64,000 nt of DNA from Flavobacterium oncorhynchi (GCF_002217355.1 NZ_MUHA01000015.1:1-64000), one strand, 5' to 3'. Shown: positions 45,758 to 55,100, counted from the stretch's first letter. The notes: generated from the sequence alone by a model not told the origin. Program-made: numbers and translations.

Positions 45758-46534
45758 TTAGAAATCTTTTTGGACTACGTTGTACTTATGTTCTAAAATG
45801 GAATCTAAAACAACTGGATTTGAATTAACGTAAAATATAGGTTCGCTTTTTTGAGCTGTTGTAAAACCAACTTTTTCGCGTAAAATATTTTGAGTTTGTC
45901 TTGCTACTGCTTCTCCAGAATCTATAATCTGAATATGTTCAGGAAGTATTTTTTTAATCTGAGGAATTAAATAGGGGTAGTGGCTGCATCCTAAAACAAG
46001 ATAGTCAATGTTTGCATCTATCATAGGCTGCAAGTATGATTCTAAAAGCTGTGTCATTTCAGTAGAATACAAATTTCCATCTTCAATTAACTGAACTAGT
46101 CCATAACCAACCTGTTCAATAATCGTTGTGTTTTGAAACATTTCTGCAGTTTTATTAAACAACTCACTGTTTAATGTTCCTTTTGTAGCCAGGATACCAA
46201 TAACTTGCGTTTTAGAGTTATTGGCTGCAGGTTTTATCGCAGGTTCAATTCCAATAAACGGAATGTCATAATCATTACGGAGTTCACGAATAGCATTAGT
46301 TGTCGCTGTATTGCACGCTACAACAATTAATTTGCATTTCATTTCCAGTAAAAAATCAACATTTTTTTTACTTAAAGCAACAATCTGTTCTTTGGTTTTT
46401 TGACCATACGGAGCATTTTTACTATCGGCTAGATAAATTGTTTTTTCATTTGGAAGTAAGTCATGAATAGCGCTCCAAATTGAAGTTCCTCCAATTCCAG
46501 AGTCAAAAACACCTATAGGATTATCGTTTGTCAT
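45758..46534 (-). CDS. murI: Glutamate racemase
   Basis: A 258-residue enzyme that makes D-glutamate for peptidoglycan. Both catalytic cysteines are present: C74 in VVACNTATTNA and C183 in LGCSHYPYLI, with the N-terminal IGVFDSGIGGTS motif (D11). Length is normal. A perfect -7 box ends only 4 bp before the ATG, predicting a leaderless or nearly leaderless mRNA. The gene stands at the end of the minus-strand envelope block but after a strong terminator, so it is a separate unit. Confidence 0.96.
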   Translation of the reverse strand: MTNDNPIGVFDSGIGGTSIWSAIHDLLPNEKTIYLADSKNAPYGQKTKEQIVALSKKNVDFLLEMKCKLIVVACNTATTNAIRELRNDYDIPFIGIEPAIKPAANNSKTQVIGILATKGTLNSELFNKTAEMFQNTTIIEQVGYGLVQLIEDGNLYSTEMTQLLESYLQPMIDANIDYLVLGCSHYPYLIPQIKKILPEHIQIIDSGEAVARQTQNILREKVGFTTAQKSEPIFYVNSNPVVLDSILEHKYNVVQKDF

Positions 46535-46538
46535 AGTG

Positions 46539-46546
46539 CAAATTTA
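46539..46546 (-). promoter_or_regulatory. -7 box immediately before murI
   Basis: On the minus strand this reads TAAATTTG, matching TAnnTTTG, with only 4 bp between the box and the ATG. Confidence 0.55.
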
Positions 46547-46628
46547 GTATTTTTTGAAACAAAATGATAGTTGAAATTAATTGTAATTTGCGAATGATAT
46601 GTCTTTTTTATTTTAAATAAATGTAAAA

Positions 46629-46667
46629 AAAAACTGTTCAAATTTTTTAAAAATTTGAACAGTTTTT
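46629..46667 (-). terminator. Strong terminator after the bamA-skp operon
   Basis: A perfect 39-bp dyad (19-bp arms AAAAACTGTTCAAATTTTT and complement around one base) ends in T runs on both strands. It lies 20 bp beyond the stop of the last Skp/OmpH gene. Confidence 0.9.
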
Positions 46668-46687
46668 AATTAAAGAATTCGTTTTTA

Positions 46688-47191
46688 TTAGAATCCTAAA
46701 TCTTTTTTTACATCAGCAGTAATGTTTGGACCATCAGCTAATAAAAGAGTAGAACCATCTAAAACATATTGGAAACCTTTAGCTTTTCCAATTTTTTGGA
46801 TAGAAGCTCTTACTTTTTCCATTAATGGTTTTACGATGTCAGTTTCTTTTTGTTGCAATTCTTTTTGAGCATTGTCTCTATAGTCAACAATTCTTTTTTG
46901 CATGTCTTGAACTTCTTTAGAACGATCTCCATTAACAGCTTCTGTTACAGTTGCAGCTTCAGCTTCGTACTTTTTGATTTTAGTTTGATATTCATCAACC
47001 ATTTTTTTGTATTCAGCATCATACGTACCACTTAATTTTTGCAGTTGATTTTGAGCATCAAGCATAGCAGGCATTTTCGACATAATGTCGCTTACATCAA
47101 CATGGGCAACCTTCGCCTGTGCGTTCATTGTGTTACTTGCTCCTAAAATTAGTATTGCAGCAATTAGTAAAGTTTTGATTTGTTTCATCAT
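46688..47191 (-). CDS. Skp/OmpH family periplasmic chaperone (short paralogue)
   Basis: A 167-residue exported protein (signal peptide ending NTMNAQA) with the Skp start KVAHVDVSDIMSKMP and a long central coiled coil (about 45-125) giving the jellyfish-tentacle shape of Skp, and a C-terminal small domain (GFQYVLDGSTLLLADG). Skp trimers hold unfolded outer-membrane proteins on their way to BamA. It is the second of two tandem Skp genes downstream of bamA (14-bp gap), a standard order in Flavobacteriia. Confidence 0.92.
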   Translation of the reverse strand: MMKQIKTLLIAAILILGASNTMNAQAKVAHVDVSDIMSKMPAMLDAQNQLQKLSGTYDAEYKKMVDEYQTKIKKYEAEAATVTEAVNGDRSKEVQDMQKRIVDYRDNAQKELQQKETDIVKPLMEKVRASIQKIGKAKGFQYVLDGSTLLLADGPNITADVKKDLGF

Positions 47192-47205
47192 TTTTAAAAT
47201 ATTAA

Positions 47206-48225
47206 TTAATTATTGGTCGTATTAGTTTTTTGTGTTTCGGCTTCTCTTGCTTTTTTCGCCGCTTCTCTTTCTTCTAATATTTTTTTTCTTCTTTCTTCTA
47301 ATTCTTTTTTACGCTGTTCGTAAAGTTTTTGTCTTTCGGCTGCTTTGTCTACTGCAGGTGCAGCTGTTGTTGTTTCAGCTGCTGCTGGTTTTGCTGTCGT
47401 ACCATCAGTTTTAACTGCTTCGGTTGTTTTTGCTGCCTGAGTTGTTTTTGCTGGTTCAGAAACCGTGCCATTTTTTTTAGCTTCTCTTTCTTCTAGTATC
47501 GCTTTTCGCCTGTCATCATACTCTTTTTTCTTGGCTTCTTGCTCTAGTCTTCTGTCTTCAATAAGCTTTTCTCTAGCGGCTTTTCTTTCATCTAGAACTT
47601 TTTGTCGATCAGCCATAGCAGGATTTTCATCGATAGCATTTTCTTTACTTTCTTGTACTTCCTGATCTTTCAATTGTTTTTTCGTCAATTGTTCTCTTTT
47701 GTCAGTTCTGTTCAAGATACGTATAACCTGATCGCTGATATCAAATCTTTTGTTGCTGAAAAGCATTGTCAAATCTGATGATTTATCAAAAACAAAATCG
47801 TAATTTTTAGCTTCTGCAATATCTTGAACGGCAGTAAATACCTGATCTTGAATTGGCTTTGCCAAAGCAGCTTTTTGTCGAATTAGATTTCCGTCAGCTC
47901 CAAATTGTTTTTGCTGATAATCCAGCATTTCATTTTCTAAGAACTTAATTTCAGTTTCTTTTTCATCAATTAATTCTTTGGTTAACAAAGCTTTTTCTGC
48001 TTTAAGGTTTTCCTTAAGTGTATTGATGTTTGTTTTTTTTGTTTCTATTTCTTGTTTCCACTTTTGAGCTTTCAACTCTAATTGTGATTTTGCTTCTTTA
48101 TAATCAGAAACATTTTCCAAGATATATTCCATATCTATGTAACCAATTCTAGTTGTCTTGCCTTGTGCCTGACTTGTATTAGCTACAATCAAGGCTAAAA
48201 ATATAAATAAAAATTGTTTTCTCAT
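47206..48225 (-). CDS. Skp/OmpH family periplasmic chaperone with long charged C-terminal extension
   Basis: A 339-residue exported protein (signal ending NTSQAQ). The N-terminal half (to about residue 175) is a typical Skp unit with coiled coil (RIGYIDMEYILENVSDYKEAKSQLE). The second half is an extension very rich in Lys, Glu, Arg and Ala (repeated DERKAAREKLIEDRRLEQEAKKKEYDD-like helix, an Ala/Thr-rich hinge near 262-296, then another charged helix). That extension is absent from the short paralogue. It lies between bamA (42 bp) and the short Skp gene. Confidence 0.9.
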   Translation of the reverse strand: MRKQFLFIFLALIVANTSQAQGKTTRIGYIDMEYILENVSDYKEAKSQLELKAQKWKQEIETKKTNINTLKENLKAEKALLTKELIDEKETEIKFLENEMLDYQQKQFGADGNLIRQKAALAKPIQDQVFTAVQDIAEAKNYDFVFDKSSDLTMLFSNKRFDISDQVIRILNRTDKREQLTKKQLKDQEVQESKENAIDENPAMADRQKVLDERKAAREKLIEDRRLEQEAKKKEYDDRRKAILEEREAKKNGTVSEPAKTTQAAKTTEAVKTDGTTAKPAAAETTTAAPAVDKAAERQKLYEQRKKELEERRKKILEEREAAKKAREAETQKTNTTNN

Positions 48226-48267
48226 AACATTACTTTATTCGATGATTTTTAACCAAACGTATTATTT

Positions 48268-50967
48268 CTAAAATTGTTGTCCAATTATAAAGTGAGTTTC
48301 CCAGCCATTTGCTTTGTTTGTAACAGATCCTGGCAGAGCATCGAAACCATAACCAAAATCGATTCCTAATAATCCAAACGCAGGCATGAATACACGTAAA
48401 CCAGCTCCAGCAGAACGATATAAATCGAACGGGTTGTAATCCCTGAATGTTGGATATGATGAACCTGCTTCTAAAAACGTCAAGGCATAGATCGATGCAG
48501 ATGGTTTTAATGTTATTGGATAACGTAACTCCATTGAGAATTTGTTGTAAATAGTTGCTCCAATTTGCTGCCCGTATCTAGAACTTGTTTTGTCTTCAAT
48601 AATTGGCGTCAATGAGTTGTTCGGATATCCTCTTAGCTGTACAGTCTCTCTACCATCCATAGAATACTGCGCCATTCCGTCTCCTCCTAAATAAAAACGT
48701 TCAAACGGTACAACACCTCTAGATTGATCGTAAGCACCTAAGAAACCAAATTCTGTTAATGTTCTTAAAACTAATTTTCCATATACCTTAGTATACCAGT
48801 CTGCTTTAAATTTAACCTTATAATATTCTAACCAGTTGTATTTTTTCTGATCGACTTTTGCTTGATCTGTATCTGCATTTGCATAATCAGATCCCACACT
48901 TACTGTTTGGTTACTACCATTTATAGATTCACTTTTTGTGTAATCTCCAGGATTTATTGGTTGCCCGTCAGCTCCTGTAGTAGTGGTTGTACCAGTATAT
49001 CTTGTTTTGTATTCTTTTTCATTTCCTAAGTTAGCATAATCTACTCCATTAAATAATGAATATGGAGGTGTTACTTTAGCAGAGACACTAAACTCAGAAC
49101 CATAAGTTGGGAATATTGGGTTAACCCCTTTATTACTTCTTGAAATTCCAATAGTGTAAGCTAAGTTTCGTGATGCTCCATTACCAAAGGTAAATAAACC
49201 AGTAAAGTAATTATTCAAATCATAATGCTGGTAACTTACAGATTGTGATAATACGAAATAATCATCTGGCACAGTAAGACGTTTTGCTAAACCAACTTGT
49301 ACTGTAAAAATATTAAAACTTTGGCTTCTATCAACAGTTCTTGTAACATAATTATTATTAAACTGTTTACTGTACGAGATAGATGAGCTAAATTGTACTG
49401 GTTTTTTTCCTCCAAACCAAGGTTCAGAAAATGATAAACTGTAAGTTTGGAAATAAGTACTTCCTTGTAAACGTAATGATACTTTTTGTCCATCTCCCAT
49501 TGGAAGCGGTTTGTAAGCATCTTTGTCAAATAATTTACGTGCCGAAAAGTTGTTGAATGATAATCCTAACGTTCCAATGAAACCGCCGCCGCCGTAACCT
49601 CCTTGAAGTTCAACCTGGCTAGATCCTTTTTCTACTAATTGGTATTCGATATCTACTGTTCCTGCTCCTGGATCAACGTTTCTAAATTCAGGCTTGATAG
49701 ACTCAGGATCAAAGAATCCTAATTGTCCAATTTCACGAATTGTTCTAACTAATTCTTCTTTGCTGTATTTGTTTCCTGGTTTTGTTCTTAACTCACGATA
49801 AATTACGTGGTCATTTGTTTTGTCGTTACCAGTAACGTATATTTTGTTGAAATAGGCAATTGGACCTTCGGTAATTCTAATTTCAAAATCAATAGTATCA
49901 TTAACCGTTTTTACCTCTACAGCATTGATTTTTGAGAACAAATAACCGTTGTTTTGGTACAAGTTTGTAATATCCTCACCATCAGGTTTTGAATTGTCTG
50001 CAATTCTTTTTTCAAGCATTACACCATTATAAACTTCTCCTTTTTTGATTCCTAAATAACGATTTAACTGCTGATCTGAGTAAACTGTATTTCCTAAGAA
50101 TTTTATGTTTCCAAAGTAATATTTGTTTCCTTCTTCAACATTAATTTTAATGCCAAGCATATTTTTCTCTTTGTTATATTTAACAGAGTCATAAATAATA
50201 CGTGCATCACGATATCCTTTTTCTTTGTATGCCGAAATAACTTTTTCTAAGTCGGTTTTGTATTTTTCTGGAATAAATTTAGAAGCTTTTAAAACACGGA
50301 AAACATTTTTCTGTTTCGTGTCTTTCATCGCAGCTCTTAATTGACTTTCTGTAAGTTGTTTATTTCCAGTGAAGTCGATATTGCTGATTTTTACTTTGTC
50401 GCCTTTATCTATACGCACCAACATATTAACCTGATTACCGGCAATTGTATCTGGTGTGGTTGTAATGGTAACTTTAGTATTGTAAAAACCGTCTTTTTTG
50501 TATTTGTTTTCGATGTAGTTTTTCGTGGTAGTAATTAAGTTCTCGTTTACAATTTTGTTTTTGGTTAAATTGTTGTCCTTAATTAAAGCTTCGATTTTGC
50601 TTTTCTTTACACCAGTGATTTTAACTTCATTAAGCTTTGGGAGCTCAACAATATTTAAATCTAGATAAATACTGTCATTTTGAACTCTATTAATGTAAAA
50701 AGCGATTTCGTCAAAAAGACCAAGCTTACCCAATTTTTTAATTGCACCCGTGATTTCTTCTCCCGGTACGGTTATTTCCTGGCCAGTTTGAAGTCCAGAA
50801 AACGTTACTACAGTTTGTTCGTTAAAGCTAATTTTACCAACTACAGAAACTTTGGCCAGTATATACTTTTTTCCTTGATCAAAAGGAACTCTTTCTTGTG
50901 CTTTAATTTGTGAAAAACTACCCAAAAGTAAAAGGGTAAAGACTATTTGTATTCTTTTTTGTAACAC
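48268..50967 (-). CDS. bamA: Outer membrane protein assembly factor BamA
   Basis: The start is taken as the GTG at 50967, seven bp after the uppS stop: it gives a clean signal peptide (MLQKRIQIVFTLLLLGSFSQIKAQ) and an 899-residue protein. The longer open frame to 51099 lies inside uppS and has no signal sequence. Five POTRA domains (about 25-435, with VNEEGxKYYFGNIKFLGN-like units) precede a C-terminal 16-strand barrel of the bacterial surface antigen family (ending GWETHFIIGQQF). BamA inserts outer-membrane proteins; two Skp chaperone genes follow. Confidence 0.95.
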   Translation of the reverse strand: MLQKRIQIVFTLLLLGSFSQIKAQERVPFDQGKKYILAKVSVVGKISFNEQTVVTFSGLQTGQEITVPGEEITGAIKKLGKLGLFDEIAFYINRVQNDSIYLDLNIVELPKLNEVKITGVKKSKIEALIKDNNLTKNKIVNENLITTTKNYIENKYKKDGFYNTKVTITTTPDTIAGNQVNMLVRIDKGDKVKISNIDFTGNKQLTESQLRAAMKDTKQKNVFRVLKASKFIPEKYKTDLEKVISAYKEKGYRDARIIYDSVKYNKEKNMLGIKINVEEGNKYYFGNIKFLGNTVYSDQQLNRYLGIKKGEVYNGVMLEKRIADNSKPDGEDITNLYQNNGYLFSKINAVEVKTVNDTIDFEIRITEGPIAYFNKIYVTGNDKTNDHVIYRELRTKPGNKYSKEELVRTIREIGQLGFFDPESIKPEFRNVDPGAGTVDIEYQLVEKGSSQVELQGGYGGGGFIGTLGLSFNNFSARKLFDKDAYKPLPMGDGQKVSLRLQGSTYFQTYSLSFSEPWFGGKKPVQFSSSISYSKQFNNNYVTRTVDRSQSFNIFTVQVGLAKRLTVPDDYFVLSQSVSYQHYDLNNYFTGLFTFGNGASRNLAYTIGISRSNKGVNPIFPTYGSEFSVSAKVTPPYSLFNGVDYANLGNEKEYKTRYTGTTTTTGADGQPINPGDYTKSESINGSNQTVSVGSDYANADTDQAKVDQKKYNWLEYYKVKFKADWYTKVYGKLVLRTLTEFGFLGAYDQSRGVVPFERFYLGGDGMAQYSMDGRETVQLRGYPNNSLTPIIEDKTSSRYGQQIGATIYNKFSMELRYPITLKPSASIYALTFLEAGSSYPTFRDYNPFDLYRSAGAGLRVFMPAFGLLGIDFGYGFDALPGSVTNKANGWETHFIIGQQF

Positions 50968-50974
50968 TAAAAAA

Positions 50975-51715
50975 TTATTTAATTTGTTCACTGGTTTTTC
51001 CAAATCTACGTTCTCTTTTTTGATAACTAATAATAGCCTCATATAAATCTTGATCTTTAAAGTCTGGCCACAAGACATTAGTAAAATACAATTCTGCATA
51101 GGCGATCTGCCATAGCAAAAAATTACTTATTCTATGTTCTCCACTTGTTCGTATTAACAAATCTACATCAGGTAAATTTTGCGTGTAAAGATGCTCATTT
51201 ATAATTGAATCGTCAATAGCGTCTATTGAAATTATATTATTTTTAACTTTATCACTGATGATTCTAACGGCATTTACCAATTCTTCTCTCGATCCGTAAC
51301 TTAAAGCTAGCGTAAGAGTAAGACGAGTGTTGTTTTTAGTTTTATCAATTACATCAAGGAGCTCTCTTTGTGCGGATTTTGGTAATTTTTCAAGATTCCC
51401 AATTGCATTAAGTCTGATGTTGTTTTCTTGAAGCGTAACTAGTTCTTTTTTTAATGAATTGATTAAAATTTTCATTAATGCTTCAACTTCTAGTTTAGGA
51501 CGGTTCCAGTTTTCTGTAGAAAAAGCATATAAGGTTAAGTACTCGATACCAAGCTTAGCACAAGTTGTAATTGTTTTTTTTACAGATTTTGTACCATTTT
51601 CATGTCCAAATGCTCTTAGAAAGCCTTGTTGTTTGGCCCAGCGTCCATTTCCGTCCATAATAATGGCCAGATGTTTTGGTAAGTTTGATTGATCTATAGA
51701 GTCTATTAAATTCAT
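50975..51715 (-). CDS. uppS: Undecaprenyl diphosphate synthase (isoprenyl transferase)
   Basis: A 246-residue cis-prenyltransferase that makes undecaprenyl diphosphate, the lipid carrier for peptidoglycan and surface glycans. The signature HLAIIMDGNGRWAKQQG holds the catalytic Asp, and later LTLYAFSTENWNRP and DLLIRTSGEHRISNFLLWQ match the family. The ATG at 51715 begins 5 bp after the DUF6089 stop; the longer frame to 51751 overlaps that gene. The order DUF6089-uppS-bamA-skp-skp is typical of the group. Confidence 0.96.
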   Translation of the reverse strand: MNLIDSIDQSNLPKHLAIIMDGNGRWAKQQGFLRAFGHENGTKSVKKTITTCAKLGIEYLTLYAFSTENWNRPKLEVEALMKILINSLKKELVTLQENNIRLNAIGNLEKLPKSAQRELLDVIDKTKNNTRLTLTLALSYGSREELVNAVRIISDKVKNNIISIDAIDDSIINEHLYTQNLPDVDLLIRTSGEHRISNFLLWQIAYAELYFTNVLWPDFKDQDLYEAIISYQKRERRFGKTSEQIK

Positions 51716-51719
51716 TGTA

Positions 51720-52409
51720 TTATTGTGCGCAATAGCAAGGTTTTTGTCCAAAGGTATACGTTAGTGTTAAACCTGAGAAAACATACCAATCATTGTTGTT
51801 TAAATTTCCAAATTTTAAAATGTTTGCATTGTTGGTGTTTGGATTGCTGCCATCAATGTTATCTGTAAATGTATATCGTGCTCCAACTTCGGCCGCTAAG
51901 ACAAAGCGAGATGTTATATTTGATTTTATACCCAGTGTCATTGGTATTGCAAATGAATTTGAGTTTGTACTTTGTGTAATATTTTGGGTTGTCTTATAGC
52001 GATACAATCCGTCATAAATAAAAAAACTTAATCCAGAGTATATATAAGGTGTAATTTTTCTGTGATAATCATGCAAATTAAAATCAAAAAAATTAAACTC
52101 CAAACCCGCAGAGATTTCTTTTATATTATTTTCAAAACGATATCCCCTTCCGCTTCTTCCTGTTTCATCTGAGTCTAAATCATTTCCCGTAATCGTAGAT
52201 TGCGTGTAAGAAATTCGATAAGAGTGACGAGGGCTTTTATTCCATTTATACAAAACGCCAAAAGCCAGTTTATCAGGATTTATGTAAGTTGTACTTCCTA
52301 CATCGCCTACAAAGTTGCTTCCACCAAGAAAAACACCAATCTCATTGATTTGAGCATTTAGTGTAATAAAGGGAAAAAAACATAACAATAAATTAAAAAT
52401 TTTCTTCAT
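51720..52409 (-). CDS. DUF6089 family outer-membrane protein
   Basis: A 229-residue exported protein (signal peptide ending FITLNAQ) with a glycine-rich start (EIGVFLGGSNFVGDVGSTTYINPDKLAFG) and beta-strands that suggest an 8-stranded outer-membrane barrel (OmpA/OmpX size), ending GLTLYTFGQKPCYCAQ-like with two Cys. DUF6089 members are found ahead of uppS-bamA in Flavobacteriia. The function is unknown. It has its own promoter and leads the uppS-bamA-skp operon. Confidence 0.85.
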   Translation of the reverse strand: MKKIFNLLLCFFPFITLNAQINEIGVFLGGSNFVGDVGSTTYINPDKLAFGVLYKWNKSPRHSYRISYTQSTITGNDLDSDETGRSGRGYRFENNIKEISAGLEFNFFDFNLHDYHRKITPYIYSGLSFFIYDGLYRYKTTQNITQSTNSNSFAIPMTLGIKSNITSRFVLAAEVGARYTFTDNIDGSNPNTNNANILKFGNLNNNDWYVFSGLTLTYTFGQKPCYCAQ

Positions 52410-52427
52410 TTAATTCAGAATTGCGTG

Positions 52428-52456
52428 CAAATATAATAATTATCAATACGAATCAA
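52428..52456 (-). promoter_or_regulatory. Promoter of the DUF6089-uppS-bamA-skp operon
   Basis: On the minus strand a TTG (52456-52454) is followed after 18 bp by TATATTTG (52435-52428), a full -33/-7 Bacteroidota promoter, 18 bp upstream of the DUF6089 ATG. Confidence 0.7.
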
Positions 52457-52582
52457 CGTTCCTTTACATAAATGTGCTTTTTTTTCAATTTACAATATGA
52501 ATTTGAGACATTTAATGATGATTCACTACAGGCAGAACGAGAAAATGTCCTATTATCGTATAGTGTTAAGTAAGAAATAGGG

Positions 52583-53467
52583 TTAGTTTCTCTTGTCTTC
52601 GCCCCAAAGCAGTTTGTTTCTTAATGTTTTTAAGAAAGTTTCGCCTGGTATTTCGACCATTTTTATTTTGTAATCAGTTTTTTTGATCTTTAAAATTGAT
52701 TCGTTTTTTACAGAAGAAGTTCTAGAGTCTAATGAAACCAAATATTGATCTTCTCTGCCTGAAACGCGCAATGTAATTTCTGTGTCGTCTGGTATAACAA
52801 GTGGTCTTGCGGTTAAGTTATGCGGTGCAATAGGAGTAATGACTAGACTTTTTACATCTGGCGTTAAAATTGGTCCGCCGCAGCTTAATGAATATCCTGT
52901 AGAGCCGGTAGGGGTAGAAATGATCAAGCCGTCTGCCCAATACGAACTTAGGTATTCGTTGTTTAGGTGAGTTTCTACAGTAATCATCGAAGTAGTATCC
53001 TTTCGGCTTACTGTAACTTCGTTCATTGCGAAATTAAGTTCTGCAAAGGCGTCATTTTTAGGTTCGCACGTTAAACCAAGTAATGTTCGTTCAGATGTTG
53101 TGTAGTTTTGGTCAATAACATACTGCAGTAAGCTGTCGATATTTTCTTTTTGAACTTTCGCCAAAAAACCTAATCTGCCTGCATTTATACCTAAAAGTGG
53201 AACACCTGAACTGCGAACTAAAGCAGCTGCTCTTAACATTGTTCCGTCGCCTCCAATACTAATCAACATCTCAAAGCTATCATCTAAAATTGTGCTTGAT
53301 GAAAAAGTAGAATACTCTTTTTTGACAAGCTGCTTTTCATAGAGCATTTCCAAAAAGTTTTCTTCAATTACAATTTCGACATTATTTGAAGTAAGAAACA
53401 AGAAAATGTCTTTTATAATTGGTTCAGTGCTGTTTTGATAATATTGTCCGTAAATGGCTATTTTCAT
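52583..53467 (-). CDS. nadK: NAD kinase
   Basis: A 294-residue enzyme that phosphorylates NAD to NADP. The GGDG catalytic motif appears in LISIGGDGTMLRAA (about residues 71-84), followed by GINAGRLGFLA, the substrate region ELNFAMNEVTVSRKD and the second motif STPTGSTGYSLSCGGPI. Length is standard. It lies 93 bp after a CBS/ACT protein gene on the same strand and 173 bp before the DUF6089 unit. Confidence 0.96.
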   Translation of the reverse strand: MKIAIYGQYYQNSTEPIIKDIFLFLTSNNVEIVIEENFLEMLYEKQLVKKEYSTFSSSTILDDSFEMLISIGGDGTMLRAAALVRSSGVPLLGINAGRLGFLAKVQKENIDSLLQYVIDQNYTTSERTLLGLTCEPKNDAFAELNFAMNEVTVSRKDTTSMITVETHLNNEYLSSYWADGLIISTPTGSTGYSLSCGGPILTPDVKSLVITPIAPHNLTARPLVIPDDTEITLRVSGREDQYLVSLDSRTSSVKNESILKIKKTDYKIKMVEIPGETFLKTLRNKLLWGEDKRN

Positions 53468-53559
53468 TCGTCTTAATTAGATAATGAGGAAATGTGTTAA
53501 TTTGATAATTTATTTAGTTGAGAACATTTTCTAATTTTCTCATTGACCAATTTTCTAAT

Positions 53560-54219
53560 TTAAATATTAAGATATTTGTCTAAATAATCAGAGCGTTCTT
53601 TTAAGCTGTTAATATAAGTGTCTTCTTGATGCTCTGAGATTATTTCATAACCATATCTTCTGTAAGTTTGAATTATTTCATTCATTGCACCTAATCCTAT
53701 TTTTATGGTAATTTGAACATTCTCTAAATCAGCTTCAGAGACAAAGCATCCTAATATCTTTCCGTTATTGCTTTCGACGATTTGCGTAACCTCACTCATA
53801 GAATAATCTAAAAGACCTTTTTGAACAATAATAATTCCGCCTTGCTCTTTTATAAAAGGAGTTTCTTGAAAGAACTTCATAATGTCCTCTATTTCATAAT
53901 AGCCTACATAGGAGTTGTTTTCGTCAAGAACAGGAATTGTATTGGTGTGGTTTTTTGCAAAAACTTCTAAAACATCCAGCCAAATCATTGATTTTCTAGC
54001 AAAAAAACGTTCTAAAGTATATTTGTAATCAATTATTTTTTTATCTGAATCAAAAGTTTCAACATCATCAGAAGAAATACTTCCAATGAAAATTCCTTCC
54101 TCCAAAACAGGGAAATGAGAAAAATTTACCTCGGCAAAAAAGTCTTGAACCGATGCTATAGTTTCCTGACCATCAATTGGTCCGAAATCATTGGTGATAT
54201 AGTTTGTAATTTCTGTCAT
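53560..54219 (-). CDS. CBS domain protein with C-terminal ACT-like region
   Basis: A 219-residue cytoplasmic protein with two CBS motifs (about 1-60 and 70-125; HFPVLEEGIFIGSISSDDV and TIPVLDENNSYVGYYEIEDI), then an ACT-like regulatory domain (about 135-205, IIVQKGLLDYSMSEVTQIVE). The layout resembles AcuB-type proteins, which sense small ligands. In Flavobacteriia this gene usually precedes nadK, so a nucleotide-sensing role near NAD(P) metabolism is plausible but unproven. Confidence 0.88.
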   Translation of the reverse strand: MTEITNYITNDFGPIDGQETIASVQDFFAEVNFSHFPVLEEGIFIGSISSDDVETFDSDKKIIDYKYTLERFFARKSMIWLDVLEVFAKNHTNTIPVLDENNSYVGYYEIEDIMKFFQETPFIKEQGGIIIVQKGLLDYSMSEVTQIVESNNGKILGCFVSEADLENVQITIKIGLGAMNEIIQTYRRYGYEIISEHQEDTYINSLKERSDYLDKYLNI

Positions 54220-54285
54220 AAATCAATTGGAGATATTTAATGCAAAATAATCAAAAAATACCAAAAACTGCTGCGTTTTACTTTG

Positions 54286-54293
54286 TATTTTTG
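54286..54293 (+). promoter_or_regulatory. -7 box upstream of pdxJ
   Basis: TATTTTTG matches TAnnTTTG, 42 bp before the pdxJ ATG, in the gap between the divergent CBS and pdxJ genes. Confidence 0.5.
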
Positions 54294-54335
54294 TCGTAAC
54301 AAATATAGTGTTACTAGAATTAATTATCTATTTAT

Positions 54336-55049
54336 ATGACAAAGTTAAGTGTAAATATCAATAAAATCGCAACGCTTAGAAACGCACGTGGCGGAAATGT
54401 TCCTGATTTATTAAAAGTTGCTGTCGATATACAACGTTTTGGAGGACAAGGAATCACGATTCATCCACGTCCAGACGAACGACATATTCGGTATCAAGAT
54501 GCGCGCGATTTAAAAGCAATTGTTACTACAGAATATAATATTGAAGGAAATCCGCAGCATAATTTTATTGATTTAGTTCTTGAATGCAAGCCTGATCAAG
54601 TTACATTGGTGCCAGATGCAATTGGTGCAATAACCTCTTCGGCAGGTTGGGATACAATAGCAAATCAATCTTATTTAACAGAAGTTATTCAAGAGTTCCA
54701 ACGAAACGGAATTAGGACTTCTATTTTTGTAGATCCAGTTTTGGAGGTTATTGAAGGAGCGAAAAAAACAGGAACAGATCGAATTGAATTGTACACTGAA
54801 GCTTTTGCACATCAATATGATTTGGGGAATAAAAAAGGAATAGATCCTTATGTTGAAGCTGCAAAATTGGCAAATGAATTAGGGTTAGGAATAAATGCCG
54901 GACATGATTTGAGTTTAGATAATATTCAGTTTTTCAAACAAAACATTCCAGGATTATTAGAGGTTTCTATTGGTCATGCTTTGATTTCAGAAGCGCTTTA
55001 TCTTGGTTTAGATAATGTTGTAAATATGTATTTGAATAAATTGAAATAA
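54336..55049 (+). CDS. pdxJ: Pyridoxine 5'-phosphate synthase
   Basis: A 237-residue TIM-barrel enzyme that joins 1-deoxy-D-xylulose-5-phosphate and 3-amino-2-oxopropyl phosphate to form pyridoxine 5'-phosphate. Motifs: LSVNINKIATLRNARGG at the N-terminus, GITIHPRPDERHI (about 39-51), ECKPDQVTLVP and GINAGHDLSLDN near the C-terminus. Length is normal. An alpha/beta hydrolase gene starts 51 bp downstream. Confidence 0.96.
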   Translation: MTKLSVNINKIATLRNARGGNVPDLLKVAVDIQRFGGQGITIHPRPDERHIRYQDARDLKAIVTTEYNIEGNPQHNFIDLVLECKPDQVTLVPDAIGAITSSAGWDTIANQSYLTEVIQEFQRNGIRTSIFVDPVLEVIEGAKKTGTDRIELYTEAFAHQYDLGNKKGIDPYVEAAKLANELGLGINAGHDLSLDNIQFFKQNIPGLLEVSIGHALISEALYLGLDNVVNMYLNKLK

Positions 55050-55100
55050 GTTTCCAAAAAGATTCTTAGAAAGGATAAATAAATATTTAATGTAAAATAA

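Noticed and set aside
47232-47665. Plus-strand open frames opposite the Skp gene
   Set aside because: They are antisense shadows of the Lys/Glu-rich coding sequence and show only low-complexity Leu/Phe/Ser runs.
50968-51099. Longer BamA starting at 51099
   Set aside because: The extra residues overlap the 3' end of uppS in another frame and hide the signal peptide; the GTG at 50967 restores it.
53468-53559. Repeated ATTTTCTAATTT-like units between the CBS/ACT gene and nadK
   Set aside because: There is partial dyad symmetry, but the sequence is low-complexity AT-rich and the arms do not align well enough to call an element.
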